A program made the position numbers and the translations under genes. Source: a virus. Taken from it: a DNA stretch of 64,000 nt. Below, piece after piece: positions 1 to 7,509 of this stretch; the stretch's first letter is position 1; each line of letters begins with the position of its first letter. A model generated the notes under the pieces. It did no database searches. It had not been told where the DNA came from and saw nothing but the letters and a program-made list of their open reading frames with translations. The DNA is taken from the IMG/VR virus record IMGVR_UViG_3300030106_006201, positions 1 through 64,000 of that record; one strand, 5' to 3'.

Positions 1-258
1 GGCGCGGACCTCAGCGACGCGATCTGCCTCAGCGGCGCGTACCTCAGCGGCGCGGACCTCAGCGGCGCGGACCTCAGCGGCGCGGACCTCAGCGGCGCGT
101 ACCTCAGCGGCGCGGACCTCAGCGGCGCGGACCTCAGCGGCGCGTACCTCAGCGGCGCGTACCTCAGCGGCGCGTACCTCAGCGGCGCGGACCTCAGGGG
201 CGCGGACCTCAGCGGCGCGGACCTCAGCGGCGCGGACCTCAGCGGCGCGGACCTCAGC
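1..258 (+). repeat. 15-bp coding tandem repeat
   Basis: About 17 units of GGCGCG(G/T)ACCTCAGC, one unit longer (18 nt) at 16-33 and near-perfect units from 34 to 258. The unit keeps frame and encodes GA(D/Y)LS. Near identity at silent positions suggests recent expansion by slippage or unequal recombination. Confidence 0.9.
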
Positions 259-615
259 GGCGCGAAGAATGCCGAACTTGCAATCGCCCGAATCAACATC
301 CTCCCCGAAGGTGACCTCATCGCCTACAAGAAATGTCAAGGCGGTCGAATAGTCAAGCTACGTATCCCTGCCGATGCGAAGCGTTCTCACGCATCGGGAC
401 GCAAGTGCCGCGCGGAGTTCGCGGAGGTTTTGGAGATCACGGATGCGTCGGGGTCGGTGGTTTCGGAGGCGTTCAGTTGTCATGATTCGCGGTTTCGGTA
501 TGAGGCGGGGGTAGTGGTTCGTCCGACTGCTGCTTTTGATGAGGACCGCTGGAATGAGTGCTCGACCGGCATCCACTTCTATATTTCTCGGGAGGAGGCG
601 GTGGCTCATGTCTGA
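1..615 (+). CDS. Pentapeptide-repeat protein, 5' end cut by the window
   Basis: Frame 1 is open from the first base to TGA at 613-615, giving 204 residues with no start in the window. The first 86 or so residues are A(D/Y)LSG pentapeptides, encoded by 15 near-identical 15-bp units at 34-258. Such repeats form a right-handed quadrilateral beta-helix. The remainder (about 87-204) is a globular domain ending in a pattern of the type CRAEF...RYEAG...[15 protein letters not shown], which resembles the domain (DUF5758-like, from memory) often found after pentapeptide repeats in phage proteins. Function is unknown; a protein-interaction or DNA-mimic role is only a guess. The next gene starts inside its last codons. 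Confidence 0.85.
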   Translation, partial: GADLSDAICLSGAYLSGADLSGADLSGADLSGAYLSGADLSGADLSGAYLSGAYLSGAYLSGADLRGADLSGADLSGADLSGADLSGAKNAELAIARINILPEGDLIAYKKCQGGRIVKLRIPADAKRSHASGRKCRAEFAEVLEITDASGSVVSEAFSCHDSRFRYEAGVVVRPTAAFDEDRWNECSTGIHFYISREEAVAHV

Positions 616-796
616 TCCGTATCGGCATATGTCGAACCAGGACCTCGAATCCCACGGGCGTGAATGGGCGGACCTGCCGATGTTTCCGGCAGAATCTATC
701 CCGAACCCCGAGGGCTATCCCGGTTGCCTCGGCCTGCGCTTCGGCCCTGCGCATCTGTCGCGCAAGCTCGCGGGCATCGACTGCCAACACACCTGA
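608..796 (+). CDS. Hypothetical protein (62 aa)
   Basis: ATG at 608 overlaps the TGA of the pentapeptide gene by 8 nt. The product starts [13 protein letters not shown] and has no motif I recognise. I chose 608 over the upstream in-frame ATG at 536 because it fits translational coupling and a GGGAGGAGG purine stretch lies 6-14 nt upstream. The gene ends just before the operator-bearing intergenic region at 797-903. Confidence 0.6.
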   Translation: MSDPYRHMSNQDLESHGREWADLPMFPAESIPNPEGYPGCLGLRFGPAHLSRKLAGIDCQHT

Positions 797-819
797 CGCA
801 GGGCTACGTTTAGCGGCGC

Positions 820-873
820 GTGATCACCGCACCCTTGCGCCCCCGTCTCGCCGGTGGTACCGTGATCACGTAA
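820..873 (+). promoter_or_regulatory. Promoter with two GTGATCAC palindromes
   Basis: TTGCGC (835-840), 17-bp spacer, TACCGT (858-863). One exact GTGATCAC lies at 820-827, 7 bp upstream of the -35, and a second at 862-869 overlaps the -10. The palindromes are 42 bp apart, four helical turns. The same layout recurs at 62007-62056. It should drive the gene starting at 904 and the recombination operon behind it. Confidence 0.65.
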
Positions 874-903
874 GCAACTGCACCCCACCGACAGGATTCA
901 CCC

Positions 904-1254
904 ATGCACCCCGACAGCGAGGAATGGCGCGACGCCACCCGCCAGCTCACCGAACAAGACCGCGCCGCCCTGCACAACGACAGCCACCGCCCCACCAGCA
1001 ACAACGGCGACACCCACGTGCCCGCCCCGCCCCCAGGCATCATGACCGACGCCGAACGGCAAGCCTGGTACAGGGGACGGCACAACACGTGGGTCGTCGT
1101 GTTCGAAACCATCAACCGGCTCGCCAACCAAGACGGCACCCTCGCCGACGCCATCTCAGCGCTCGGCGACGACTACCGGGCGCTCACCCACGAATGGTCC
1201 CAGTGGCGCGAAACCGCCGACCTGCCCGTCACACCCGCCGAATGGGCGAAATGA
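904..1254 (+). CDS. Hypothetical protein (116 aa), first gene of recombination operon
   Basis: The ATG follows the GTGATCAC-controlled promoter. The product is polar, begins MHPDSEEWRDATRQL and is probably helical; a stretch around residues 60-80 (WVVVFETINRLAN) may be amphipathic. No family is recognised. Its last codons overlap the exonuclease start in an ATGA, so the two are probably translationally coupled. Its first nine bases (ATGCACCCC) match those of three other promoter-proximal genes here (20255, 30913 minus, 32325). Confidence 0.65.
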   Translation: MHPDSEEWRDATRQLTEQDRAALHNDSHRPTSNNGDTHVPAPPPGIMTDAERQAWYRGRHNTWVVVFETINRLANQDGTLADAISALGDDYRALTHEWSQWRETADLPVTPAEWAK

Positions 1255-2252
1255 GCGCCCCGTTCTGGACCGGGCACGCCGAACCGGCCGGCGAATACAG
1301 CACCCGCGAGGAATGGTTGGCGCTGCGGCGCACCGGAATCGGATCGTCCGACGCGTCCGCGATCCTCGGCATGTCCAAGTACGCGTCGCTGTGGAGCGTG
1401 TGGCTCGACAAAACTGGCCGAGCCAAAGACGAACCCGAATCCGAGGCAATGATGTGGGGCAAGTTGCTCGAACCGGTCATCCGGGACGAGCTGGCCCGCC
1501 GTCTCGGCGTGGCCATTGTGGAGTCGCCGACGCTGCGCTCGCTGGCCCGGCCTTGGCAGCTGTATTCGCCGGACGGGCTGATCCCGTCGCTGGGCGCGGT
1601 GGTGGAAATCAAGAACGCCAGCGCGTGGCTCACCCACGAATGGGACGACGAAATCCCCGACCATGCCGAGCTGCAATGCCAGCACGGCATGGCGGTCACC
1701 GGCGCGGACGGCGCGTATGTGGCCGGCCTGATCGGCGGGAACAGGTTGCGCTACGAGTATGTGCCGCGTGACGAACGGCTGATCGACATTCTGGTGGCCG
1801 CCGAGCAGCACGCCTGGGAAACCTATGTGCTCGGTGACGCGGAGCCCCCGATCGACGGGTCGGATGCGACCGCGGAGGCTATCGCGCAGCGCTGGCCGCG
1901 CCGCGCCGGAGTGACCGCGCAGGCCGCCGACGAGGGCGCCGTTCGCCGCGCGGTCCGCGACTATCAGGGGGCGGCGCAGGCCGAGAAAGACGCCAAGGCC
2001 GCCAAATCGCGCGCCACCAACGAGCTGAACGCACTCATGGCCGGCGCAGACGTTTTGGTCGACGCGCAGGGCCGCAAACTGGTGGCCCGCAAAGGCGGCC
2101 AGCTGCGCGAAAAACAGTTCATCGACGACCTCGACGGGGCACCCGAGTGGCTGCACAAAGTCGAGAAAGTGGACCGGGATCGGCTCAAAGCCGAAGACCC
2201 CGAGCTGTATCGCAAATATCAGGCAACATCGATTTACATTCCGAAAGGCTAG
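1251..2252 (+). CDS. YqaJ-like recombination exonuclease
   Basis: 333 residues. Expected to be the dsDNA 5'-3' exonuclease that makes the ssDNA substrate for the RecT protein encoded next (lambda Exo/RecE-type pathway). Visible motifs: WLALRRTGIGSSDASAILG near residues 21-40, GKLLEPVIRDEL, then SPDG (106-109) and VEIKN with E119 and K121, which with D108 form the PD-(D/E)XK metal site, and ELQCQHGMAVTG, the family's Q-x-Q-like helix. The start ATG 1251 overlaps the upstream stop, and much of the longer upstream frame is a shadow. Length is typical for the family. Confidence 0.88.
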   Translation: MSAPFWTGHAEPAGEYSTREEWLALRRTGIGSSDASAILGMSKYASLWSVWLDKTGRAKDEPESEAMMWGKLLEPVIRDELARRLGVAIVESPTLRSLARPWQLYSPDGLIPSLGAVVEIKNASAWLTHEWDDEIPDHAELQCQHGMAVTGADGAYVAGLIGGNRLRYEYVPRDERLIDILVAAEQHAWETYVLGDAEPPIDGSDATAEAIAQRWPRRAGVTAQAADEGAVRRAVRDYQGAAQAEKDAKAAKSRATNELNALMAGADVLVDAQGRKLVARKGGQLREKQFIDDLDGAPEWLHKVEKVDRDRLKAEDPELYRKYQATSIYIPKG

Positions 2253-2254
2253 AC

Positions 2255-3361
2255 ATGGGTAGGGATTTGGCGAACCGGGCCGCCCAGCAGGTGGAGCGGC
2301 AGCAGCAGGGCGGCGTCGATCTGAAACAGCAGATCGTGTCGATGGAGGCGCAGTTTCAGCGGGCCATGCCGAAGGGCCTGGAGGCCAAGCAGTTGATCCG
2401 CGACATTTTCACCTGCATGTCGAACACCCCCAAGTTGGCGATCTGCGAACCGAAATCGGTTCTGGGCGCGGCCATGACATGCAGCCAGCTCGGTTTGCGG
2501 CCGGGGGTGGGGGCGCTGGGGCACGCCTGGATTCTGCCGTTCTGGGATTCGAAAACCGGGGGGCAGCGCGCCCAACTGATCATCGGGTACAAGGGCTACA
2601 TCGAGCTGGGACACCGCTCGGAGCAGATCGCGTCGCTGCATTCACGGATCGTGTACGCCAACGACGAGTTCGACATGGAGTACGGTGCGGCTGAGGACCG
2701 GTGGGTGCACAAACCGTATTTCACGGTGGGGCATGACGAGCCGGGCGCGCCGCGCCTGTTCTACGCGGTGGGCCGCCTGGCTAACGGCGGCTATTCGCTG
2801 GCCGACCCGATGACGCTGCGGCAGATGGAGCAGCACAGGGACCGGTTCGCGATGGCGCGCGACAAGCAGCGAAACGTGGTGGGGCCGTGGCGCGACCACT
2901 TCGAGGCCATGTCGCAGAAAACGATGCTGCTGCGGCTGATGGCGCTGATGCCGAAGTCGACGGAGATAAGCCGGGCGTTGGACAACGACGGGGCGGTGCG
3001 CGTCGACTTGGACCCGGGTGCGATTGACGAGCCTGCCCACATCGACGGCGAGGTCATCGTCGACGACGAGGCCGCGCCTGATGCGGGCCAGCCGGAGCGT
3101 GAACGCGTCGAGGTGCAGCAGCCGGCCCGCGACACTGGCGGCGACACCACCCAATCCGCTACCATGATCACGGAACGGCAGTTGACGGCGATCAACACGG
3201 CGCTGTCGAAAGAGGGGCTCGGCGGCAACACCGCCGAGCAGCGAGAAGCCAAACTAGCGTGGCTCACCCAAGCTGTCGGCCGCGAAATCGGCTCCACGAA
3301 AGATCTGACTCAGGCCGAAGCCACGGACCTGATCAGCCTACTGAAAGGCGACACCAAATGA
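2255..3361 (+). CDS. RecT-family ssDNA annealing protein
   Basis: 368 residues. Residues about 20-230 carry the RecT pattern: DLKQQIVSMEAQFQRAMP, a helical stretch with CMSNTPKLAICEPKSVLGA, the core SQLGLRPGVGALGHAWILPF, then QLIIGYKGYIELGHRS. RecT proteins anneal complementary ssDNA and pair with the exonuclease just upstream (2 nt gap; GAAAGG upstream of ATG 2255). The acidic tail after about residue 270 is variable in the family and may bind a partner. The stop overlaps the next start (ATGA). Confidence 0.9.
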   Translation: MGRDLANRAAQQVERQQQGGVDLKQQIVSMEAQFQRAMPKGLEAKQLIRDIFTCMSNTPKLAICEPKSVLGAAMTCSQLGLRPGVGALGHAWILPFWDSKTGGQRAQLIIGYKGYIELGHRSEQIASLHSRIVYANDEFDMEYGAAEDRWVHKPYFTVGHDEPGAPRLFYAVGRLANGGYSLADPMTLRQMEQHRDRFAMARDKQRNVVGPWRDHFEAMSQKTMLLRLMALMPKSTEISRALDNDGAVRVDLDPGAIDEPAHIDGEVIVDDEAAPDAGQPERERVEVQQPARDTGGDTTQSATMITERQLTAINTALSKEGLGGNTAEQREAKLAWLTQAVGREIGSTKDLTQAEATDLISLLKGDTK

Positions 3362-3630
3362 GCGGTACCCGGCCCCTTCTGGTCGACCAGGACGAGAACG
3401 AGCACGGCGAATTTTGGGTGCGGCTGCGCGGTGGGAACGGCATGAAAACGTTCACCTCCGAAATGCACCCCACCCGCTCCAACGCGGTGCGCGCCGCCCG
3501 CGCCTACATCGCCGCCATCGAGCCCGTGCCCGTCATCTTCACCTACTGGACCGGGAAACTGCCCGACCGGGACCAAACCCGCAAAGTGCGGGCCGCCGAG
3601 AAAGTCACCGAACGGTTCCACGGGGCATGA
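3358..3630 (+). CDS. Small YegP/DUF1508-like protein (90 aa)
   Basis: ATG 3358 overlaps the RecT stop and its own end overlaps the helicase start. The middle of the protein (DENEHGEFWVRLRGGNGMK, then MHPTRSNAVRAARAYIAAI) resembles the short beta-beta-beta-alpha repeat of YegP/DUF1508 proteins, in which a Trp/Phe-Arg-Asn-Gly strand is followed by a helix. The function of that family is not settled. The operon position suggests a role alongside recombination or replication. The similarity is by eye only. Confidence 0.65.
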   Translation: MSGTRPLLVDQDENEHGEFWVRLRGGNGMKTFTSEMHPTRSNAVRAARAYIAAIEPVPVIFTYWTGKLPDRDQTRKVRAAEKVTERFHGA

Positions 3631-5873
3631 CCGGCGACGACTACCGCCAGTTCCTGGCGCGCAAGCAGGTGCGCGCCGAGCAGGCCGGCCCCGACGTGTC
3701 CCCGGGCGATGTGAACGGGTTCCTGCACCCGTGGCAGCGCGAGATCGTGGCGTGGGCGGTGAAGGTTGGTCGGGCCGCGCTGTGGGAGGACACAGGGCTG
3801 GGAAAGACGATCCAGCAGCTCGAATGGGCGCGCCTCGCGGGCGGGCCTGCGCTGATCATCGCCCCGTTGGCGGTGTGCCAGCAGACGGCTCGCGAGGCCC
3901 GCAAGCTGGGCATACTCGCCGAGTATGTGCGCGACCCTGCAGAGTTGGCCGCAACACCCGCCGACATGCACATCACCAACTACGAACGGGTGGCCGCGTT
4001 CGACCCGGCACAATTCAACGCCGTTGTGCTAGACGAGTGTTTTGCTGTCGGCACATCAGTGGACACCCCTGACGGGCCTAAGTCAATTGAACTTTTCAAT
4101 ATAGGCGACCGGGTAGAATCGGCGGCAGGCCCCGCAACCGTCTGGGACGTTCACCGCAGAGAGGTTCCTTATGCCATCGCAGTCAAATCGCAAGGGCAGG
4201 AAGTTGTCTGCTCGCCCAACCACCCTTGGTTCACTCAGCGAGGATGGGTCGGGGCGCAGGATCTCGAACCGGGAGATTCACTTGTCGATACAGCCGAAGC
4301 CGTGCGAATGGTGCGGCGAGCCGTTCGCCAAGAAATCGGCGACAGCGCACCGCAAGGCGCGTTTCTGCAATCGGTCCTGCTCAGCGAAATGGCGAATGAG
4401 GCAGCCGGAACACCTTGCCAAAGTGCACAATCCGACAGTGGCCGCGAAGCGTGGGGCAAAGCGGGCGGAATGGTTTCGGTCGAGGTCTCCCGAGGCGCAA
4501 GCACAGCTGGAGCGCATACGAAACCTGCGGCCGATGCTGAATCCAGAAAGTCGAGCCAAGGTCTCCCGCCGATTGAAAGAGATCGGCCACAAACCTTCCG
4601 TGCGTGGGGGAAATGGTCAGGGCCCGACTGTGCCGCAGTCGATGCTGCTGGCAATGTTGGACGATTCGTGGCAGGCGGAGCTTGCAGTGTCTTTGGGGCC
4701 ACGGGAACCCGGCTATCCGACGCACTACAAGCTCGACTTAGGCAACGCCGCAATGAAAGTCGGCATCGAGCTGGATGGTCACTCGCATCACTCAAGGAAA
4801 GCGCTGGACCGCAAGAAAGACAACAAGCTGGCTTCGCTCGGGTGGACAGTATTGCGGTTCTGGAACCATCAGATCCTCGACTGGATAGCAGCCGGGGCGC
4901 CGACGGGCGACTGTATTTCTACGACCTTGGAGTCACACGGCATCCGTCTTATTCGGTGAACGGCCATCTAGTGCACAACAGTTCGATTCTCAAGCAGTCC
5001 GATGGGGCCACCCGGACGGCGCTGATCCGGTGGGCGCGTGATGTGCCGTTCCGGCTGGCGTGCTCAGCCACGCCGGCGCCGAACGACCCGGAAGAGTTGA
5101 CGAGCCAGGCCGAATGGTTGGGGCGCATGACGCGCACCAACATGCTGGCCGCCTACTTTGTGCACGACCAGGCGGGCTGGCGGATGAAGCATCACGCGTG
5201 GCGGCCCATGATGCAGTGGATGGCGCAGTGGGCGGTGGCGCTGACCCGGCCGTCCGACGTGGGCGGCGACGACACCGGATACGACCTGCCGGGCCTGAAC
5301 ATCGTGCCGCAGATCGTGCAGGCCGACATCGCCGCCGACGGGCAACTGTTCGCGACCAGCGTGGGCGGCGTTTCCGGGCGTGCCAAGGTGCGTAAGCAGA
5401 CCCTTGCGGAGCGCGTGGAACGCGCCGCCAAGCTGGTCGCCGAAGAGCCCGGGCCGTGGATCATGTGGTGCGGGCTCAACGCCGAGGCCGACGCGCTGAC
5501 CGCGGCGATACCGGGCGCGGTGAATGTGCACGGCTCGATGGATCCTGACGAGAAGGCGGCGAAACTGCTCGGTTTCGCGGACGGCGAGTTCGACGTGCTG
5601 GTCACCAAGCCGTCGATCGCTTCGCAGGGCCTCAACTATCAGCACTGTCACCGCATGGCCTTTGTGGGCTTGGGTGATTCGTACGAGCAGTACTACCAGG
5701 CGATCCGCCGCTGCTACCGATACGGGCAGACCGAGGTGGTGGACGCGCACGTGATCGTGTCCGATGTGGAACGTCAGATCGCGGCCAATGTGGCGCGCAA
5801 AGAGCAGCAGGCCCACCGAATCACCACAGAGCTGGTCGCCGAGATGCAGCGCAACCGGAAGGGGGCGGCGTGA
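3627..5873 (+). CDS. SNF2-like DNA helicase interrupted by an intein
   Basis: 748 residues as translated; about 434 remain after removal of the intein (residues 138-451). The extein is a superfamily 2 helicase: HPWQREI (Q-like motif), Walker A DTGLGKT (55-61), LIIAPLAV (motif Ia), Walker B LDE directly before the intein, then S-S-I-L-K after it. The C-terminal half has CSATPAPN (motif III), LVTKPSIASQGLNYQ (motif V) and YYQAIRRCYRYGQ (motif VI, SNF2 type). The intein sits exactly in the DE-SS of motif II, so unspliced protein should lack ATPase activity. ATG 3627 overlaps the upstream stop. Likely unwinds or remodels phage DNA together with the recombination and methylase genes. Confidence 0.9.
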   Translation: MTGDDYRQFLARKQVRAEQAGPDVSPGDVNGFLHPWQREIVAWAVKVGRAALWEDTGLGKTIQQLEWARLAGGPALIIAPLAVCQQTAREARKLGILAEYVRDPAELAATPADMHITNYERVAAFDPAQFNAVVLDECFAVGTSVDTPDGPKSIELFNIGDRVESAAGPATVWDVHRREVPYAIAVKSQGQEVVCSPNHPWFTQRGWVGAQDLEPGDSLVDTAEAVRMVRRAVRQEIGDSAPQGAFLQSVLLSEMANEAAGTPCQSAQSDSGREAWGKAGGMVSVEVSRGASTAGAHTKPAADAESRKSSQGLPPIERDRPQTFRAWGKWSGPDCAAVDAAGNVGRFVAGGACSVFGATGTRLSDALQARLRQRRNESRHRAGWSLASLKESAGPQERQQAGFARVDSIAVLEPSDPRLDSSRGADGRLYFYDLGVTRHPSYSVNGHLVHNSSILKQSDGATRTALIRWARDVPFRLACSATPAPNDPEELTSQAEWLGRMTRTNMLAAYFVHDQAGWRMKHHAWRPMMQWMAQWAVALTRPSDVGGDDTGYDLPGLNIVPQIVQADIAADGQLFATSVGGVSGRAKVRKQTLAERVERAAKLVAEEPGPWIMWCGLNAEADALTAAIPGAVNVHGSMDPDEKAAKLLGFADGEFDVLVTKPSIASQGLNYQHCHRMAFVGLGDSYEQYYQAIRRCYRYGQTEVVDAHVIVSDVERQIAANVARKEQQAHRITTELVAEMQRNRKGAA
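4038..4979 (+). other. Intein (314 aa) in helicase motif II
   Basis: Begins at Cys138 (TGT 4038) and ends at His-Asn (4974-4979), followed by Ser452 as +1 extein residue. Hint-domain blocks are clear: A, CFAVGTSVDTPDG; B, CSPNHPWFT with H199; then GWVGAQDLEPGDSL; F, LYFYDLGVTRHPSYSVNG; G, HLVHN-S. All are in the helicase frame, which stays open throughout. The middle (about residues 235-390) looks like non-protein sequence in this frame because that DNA encodes an endonuclease in another frame. Confidence 0.9.
4171..4959 (+). CDS. Vsr/DUF559-like homing endonuclease nested out of frame in the intein
   Basis: 262 residues in a different frame from the intein that surrounds it. An N-terminal treble-clef-like zinc finger has C45-x2-C48 and C66-x3-C70 (CEWCGEPF...FCNRSC). 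A nuclease domain has YKLDLG (D189), then VGIELDGHSHH (E200, D202, H204), D213 and LGWTVLRFWNHQI, which match the Vsr-like PD-(D/E)XK/EDxHD fold of DUF559 and I-Bth0305I-type homing enzymes. AGAGAGG lies 7 nt upstream of ATG 4171. It probably cuts intein-free helicase alleles and mobilises the intein. By eye, the protein-like sequence is in this frame, not in the intein frame. Confidence 0.8.
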   Translation: MPSQSNRKGRKLSARPTTLGSLSEDGSGRRISNREIHLSIQPKPCEWCGEPFAKKSATAHRKARFCNRSCSAKWRMRQPEHLAKVHNPTVAAKRGAKRAEWFRSRSPEAQAQLERIRNLRPMLNPESRAKVSRRLKEIGHKPSVRGGNGQGPTVPQSMLLAMLDDSWQAELAVSLGPREPGYPTHYKLDLGNAAMKVGIELDGHSHHSRKALDRKKDNKLASLGWTVLRFWNHQILDWIAAGAPTGDCISTTLESHGIRLIR

Positions 5874-6256
5874 AAGTTGAGTGGCGGCCGGTGCCAGGGT
5901 TTGAAGGCAGATACGAAGTTAGCAACGATGGCCAGGTAGCCAGCTTGCCCACCAGAACATGGCCCACGCGCCGAATAATCGCGGTTGTAATAGCTAAGCG
6001 TGGCGGCTATCCGACCGTCGTGCTGCATATGAACAACAAACAATACGCGCGCAAGATTCACCGCCTAGTCTGTGCAGCATTCAACGGTCCAGCCCCGGCA
6101 GGCGCCACCCTAGTCCGTCACCTGGACGGTGTTGTCACCAACAATGTTCCATCCAATCTGGCATGGGGGACGACTAGTGATAACTTGCTTGATGCGGTTC
6201 GCCACGGCACGCACTTCTCGGCAAAAAAACGCACTGCAAAATGGGCCACCCTTTGA
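5870..6256 (+). CDS. NUMOD4/HNH homing endonuclease, C-terminal end out of frame
   Basis: 128 residues from GTG 5870, which overlaps the helicase stop. WRPVPGFEGRYEVSNDGQV is a NUMOD4 DNA-binding motif. HRLVCAAFNG, VRHLDG and NNVPSNLAWGTTSDN form the HNH core (His-Asp-Asn). The frame ends early at KKRTAKWATL. Read in -1 after the run of seven A at 6223-6229, it continues with the expected zinc-finger end (THCKMGHPLSGDN...RQCRICQAAAKRR) to TGA 6349-6351. The gene is more AT-rich than its neighbours, as expected for a mobile endonuclease. Either programmed -1 frameshifting, a lost base or a sequencing error explains the split. Confidence 0.8.
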   Translation: MKVEWRPVPGFEGRYEVSNDGQVASLPTRTWPTRRIIAVVIAKRGGYPTVVLHMNNKQYARKIHRLVCAAFNGPAPAGATLVRHLDGVVTNNVPSNLAWGTTSDNLLDAVRHGTHFSAKKRTAKWATL

Positions 6257-6351
6257 GTGGCGACAACCTTTATATCAACGCATCCAGTGGATCTCGGCAA
6301 TGCCGGATCTGCCAGGCTGCCGCAAAACGGAGATATGCCAATGCTCGATGA
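6223..6351 (+). other. A_AAA_AAA slippery heptamer and -1 frame extension
   Basis: Seven A at 6223-6229 lie in the canonical phase (gcA AAA AAA) of the HNH gene. A -1 shift here gives 40 further codons encoding C-x2-GH and C-x2-C zinc ligands, as in the sister HNH genes at 60284 and 63161. The extension stops inside the start of the methylase gene. Confidence 0.6.
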
Positions 6352-7291
6352 CTATGTGACCGCCGACGAGTCGGGCGAGAACTGGACGATGATGCTGGGC
6401 GACGCGTGCGAGCGTCTCGGTGAGATCGCCACGGACTCTGTCGATCTGAGTGTTCAAAGCCCTCCGTTCGCGGGCTTGTTCATCTATTCGCCGTCGCCGC
6501 GCGACCTCGGAAACTCAGCGAGCACCGGTGAGTTCATGCAACATTACTCGTTTGTGATCCGGGAGCAGTTGCGGGTGACCCGGCCTGGCCGTTGGGCGTG
6601 CGTGCATGTGCAGAACACGACGACCACGAAGGCCACGCACGGGCACATGGGGGTTGTCGACTTCCGGGGTGATGTGATCCGAGAGTTCGTGAAGGCCGGC
6701 TGGATTTTCGGCGGCGAAGTGACTGTGTTCAAAGATCCGCAGGCGCAGGCGATCCGAACGAAGGCGCACGCTTTGATGTTTGTGACGAAGAACCGGGACA
6801 GCGCGGGCTCGCGTCCCGCCTTGGCGGACTATTTGCTGCTGTTCCGCAAGCCGGGCGAGAACGCGGTGCCGATCAAAACCGATGTCACGAACGATGAGTG
6901 GATCGAGTGGGCCGGCCCGATCTGGTTGGATCACCACGACGGGGGCTGGCTGGCCGAGGACGGGCTGGTCTGCCCGGTGTGGTTCGGTATCCGGGAGTCG
7001 GACACGCTGAACGTGAAGGTGGCCCGCGAGGACGCCGACGAGCGTCACATTACGCCTTTGCAGTTGGCGTTCGTGGATCGTTGTGTGCGGCTGTGGTCGA
7101 ATCCGGGCGAGCTGGTGTTGAGCCCGTTCGCGGGGATCGGCTCGGAGCTGTATCAGGCGGTGAAGCGTGGCCGCCGCGCGACTGGGGTGGAGTTGAAGCC
7201 CAGCTATTTCCACACGGCCGTGGAGAATTTGCGTCGCCTCGAATCCGAGATGGCGGCCCCAACCTTGTTCGATGAAAGTGAGGCGTTGTGA
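6341..7291 (+). CDS. DNA methyltransferase, N4-cytosine/N6-adenine (beta class)
   Basis: 316 residues. SPPF (40-43) is the catalytic motif IV, DNA-amino type. Near the C-terminus SPFAGIGSELYQA (from about residue 261) is the AdoMet-binding motif I, and TGVELKPSYF is motif II, so the order is IV before I as in beta-class amino-methyltransferases. It should methylate an exocyclic amine in phage DNA, probably for protection against host restriction. I chose ATG 6341 because GGAG lies 8 nt upstream; 6257 would run into the HNH extension. It overlaps the next gene. Confidence 0.85.
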   Translation: MLDDYVTADESGENWTMMLGDACERLGEIATDSVDLSVQSPPFAGLFIYSPSPRDLGNSASTGEFMQHYSFVIREQLRVTRPGRWACVHVQNTTTTKATHGHMGVVDFRGDVIREFVKAGWIFGGEVTVFKDPQAQAIRTKAHALMFVTKNRDSAGSRPALADYLLLFRKPGENAVPIKTDVTNDEWIEWAGPIWLDHHDGGWLAEDGLVCPVWFGIRESDTLNVKVAREDADERHITPLQLAFVDRCVRLWSNPGELVLSPFAGIGSELYQAVKRGRRATGVELKPSYFHTAVENLRRLESEMAAPTLFDESEAL

Positions 7292-7509
7292 GTCAGAAGG
7301 AACACCCTGCGTTGCGTAGGGCGTATGAGTGGGGTCTTACGCGCGGCGAAGTGGCGGAGGTGTCGTCGCGCGGCGTGACTGTGGCGGCGGATGTTTCGCC
7401 GGGCGACCAGGCAATCCGCCTGGCGCCGGGTTCGGAGGTGTTCGTGGTGACGGTGGATGAGCTGGTGGAGTTGGTCTCTTCCGCGGACGCTGCGGGGGTG
7501 AATCTGTGA
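7288..7509 (+). CDS. Hypothetical protein (73 aa)
   Basis: GTG 7288 overlaps the methylase stop; its own TGA overlaps the GTG of the clamp gene. The product starts MSQKEHPALRRAYEWG and is predicted to be mostly beta with a C-terminal helix (VTVDELVELVSSAD). No family is recognised. Tight coupling places it in the replication/modification operon. Confidence 0.65.
   Translation: MSQKEHPALRRAYEWGLTRGEVAEVSSRGVTVAADVSPGDQAIRLAPGSEVFVVTVDELVELVSSADAAGVNL

Noticed and set aside
1-258. CRISPR-like array
   Set aside because: The 15-bp repeat has no spacers, keeps a reading frame and encodes pentapeptides.
558-1250. N-terminal extension of the exonuclease to 558
   Set aside because: Overlaps two real genes and a promoter; sequence is Arg/Pro/His rich. 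ATG 1251 starts the conserved part.
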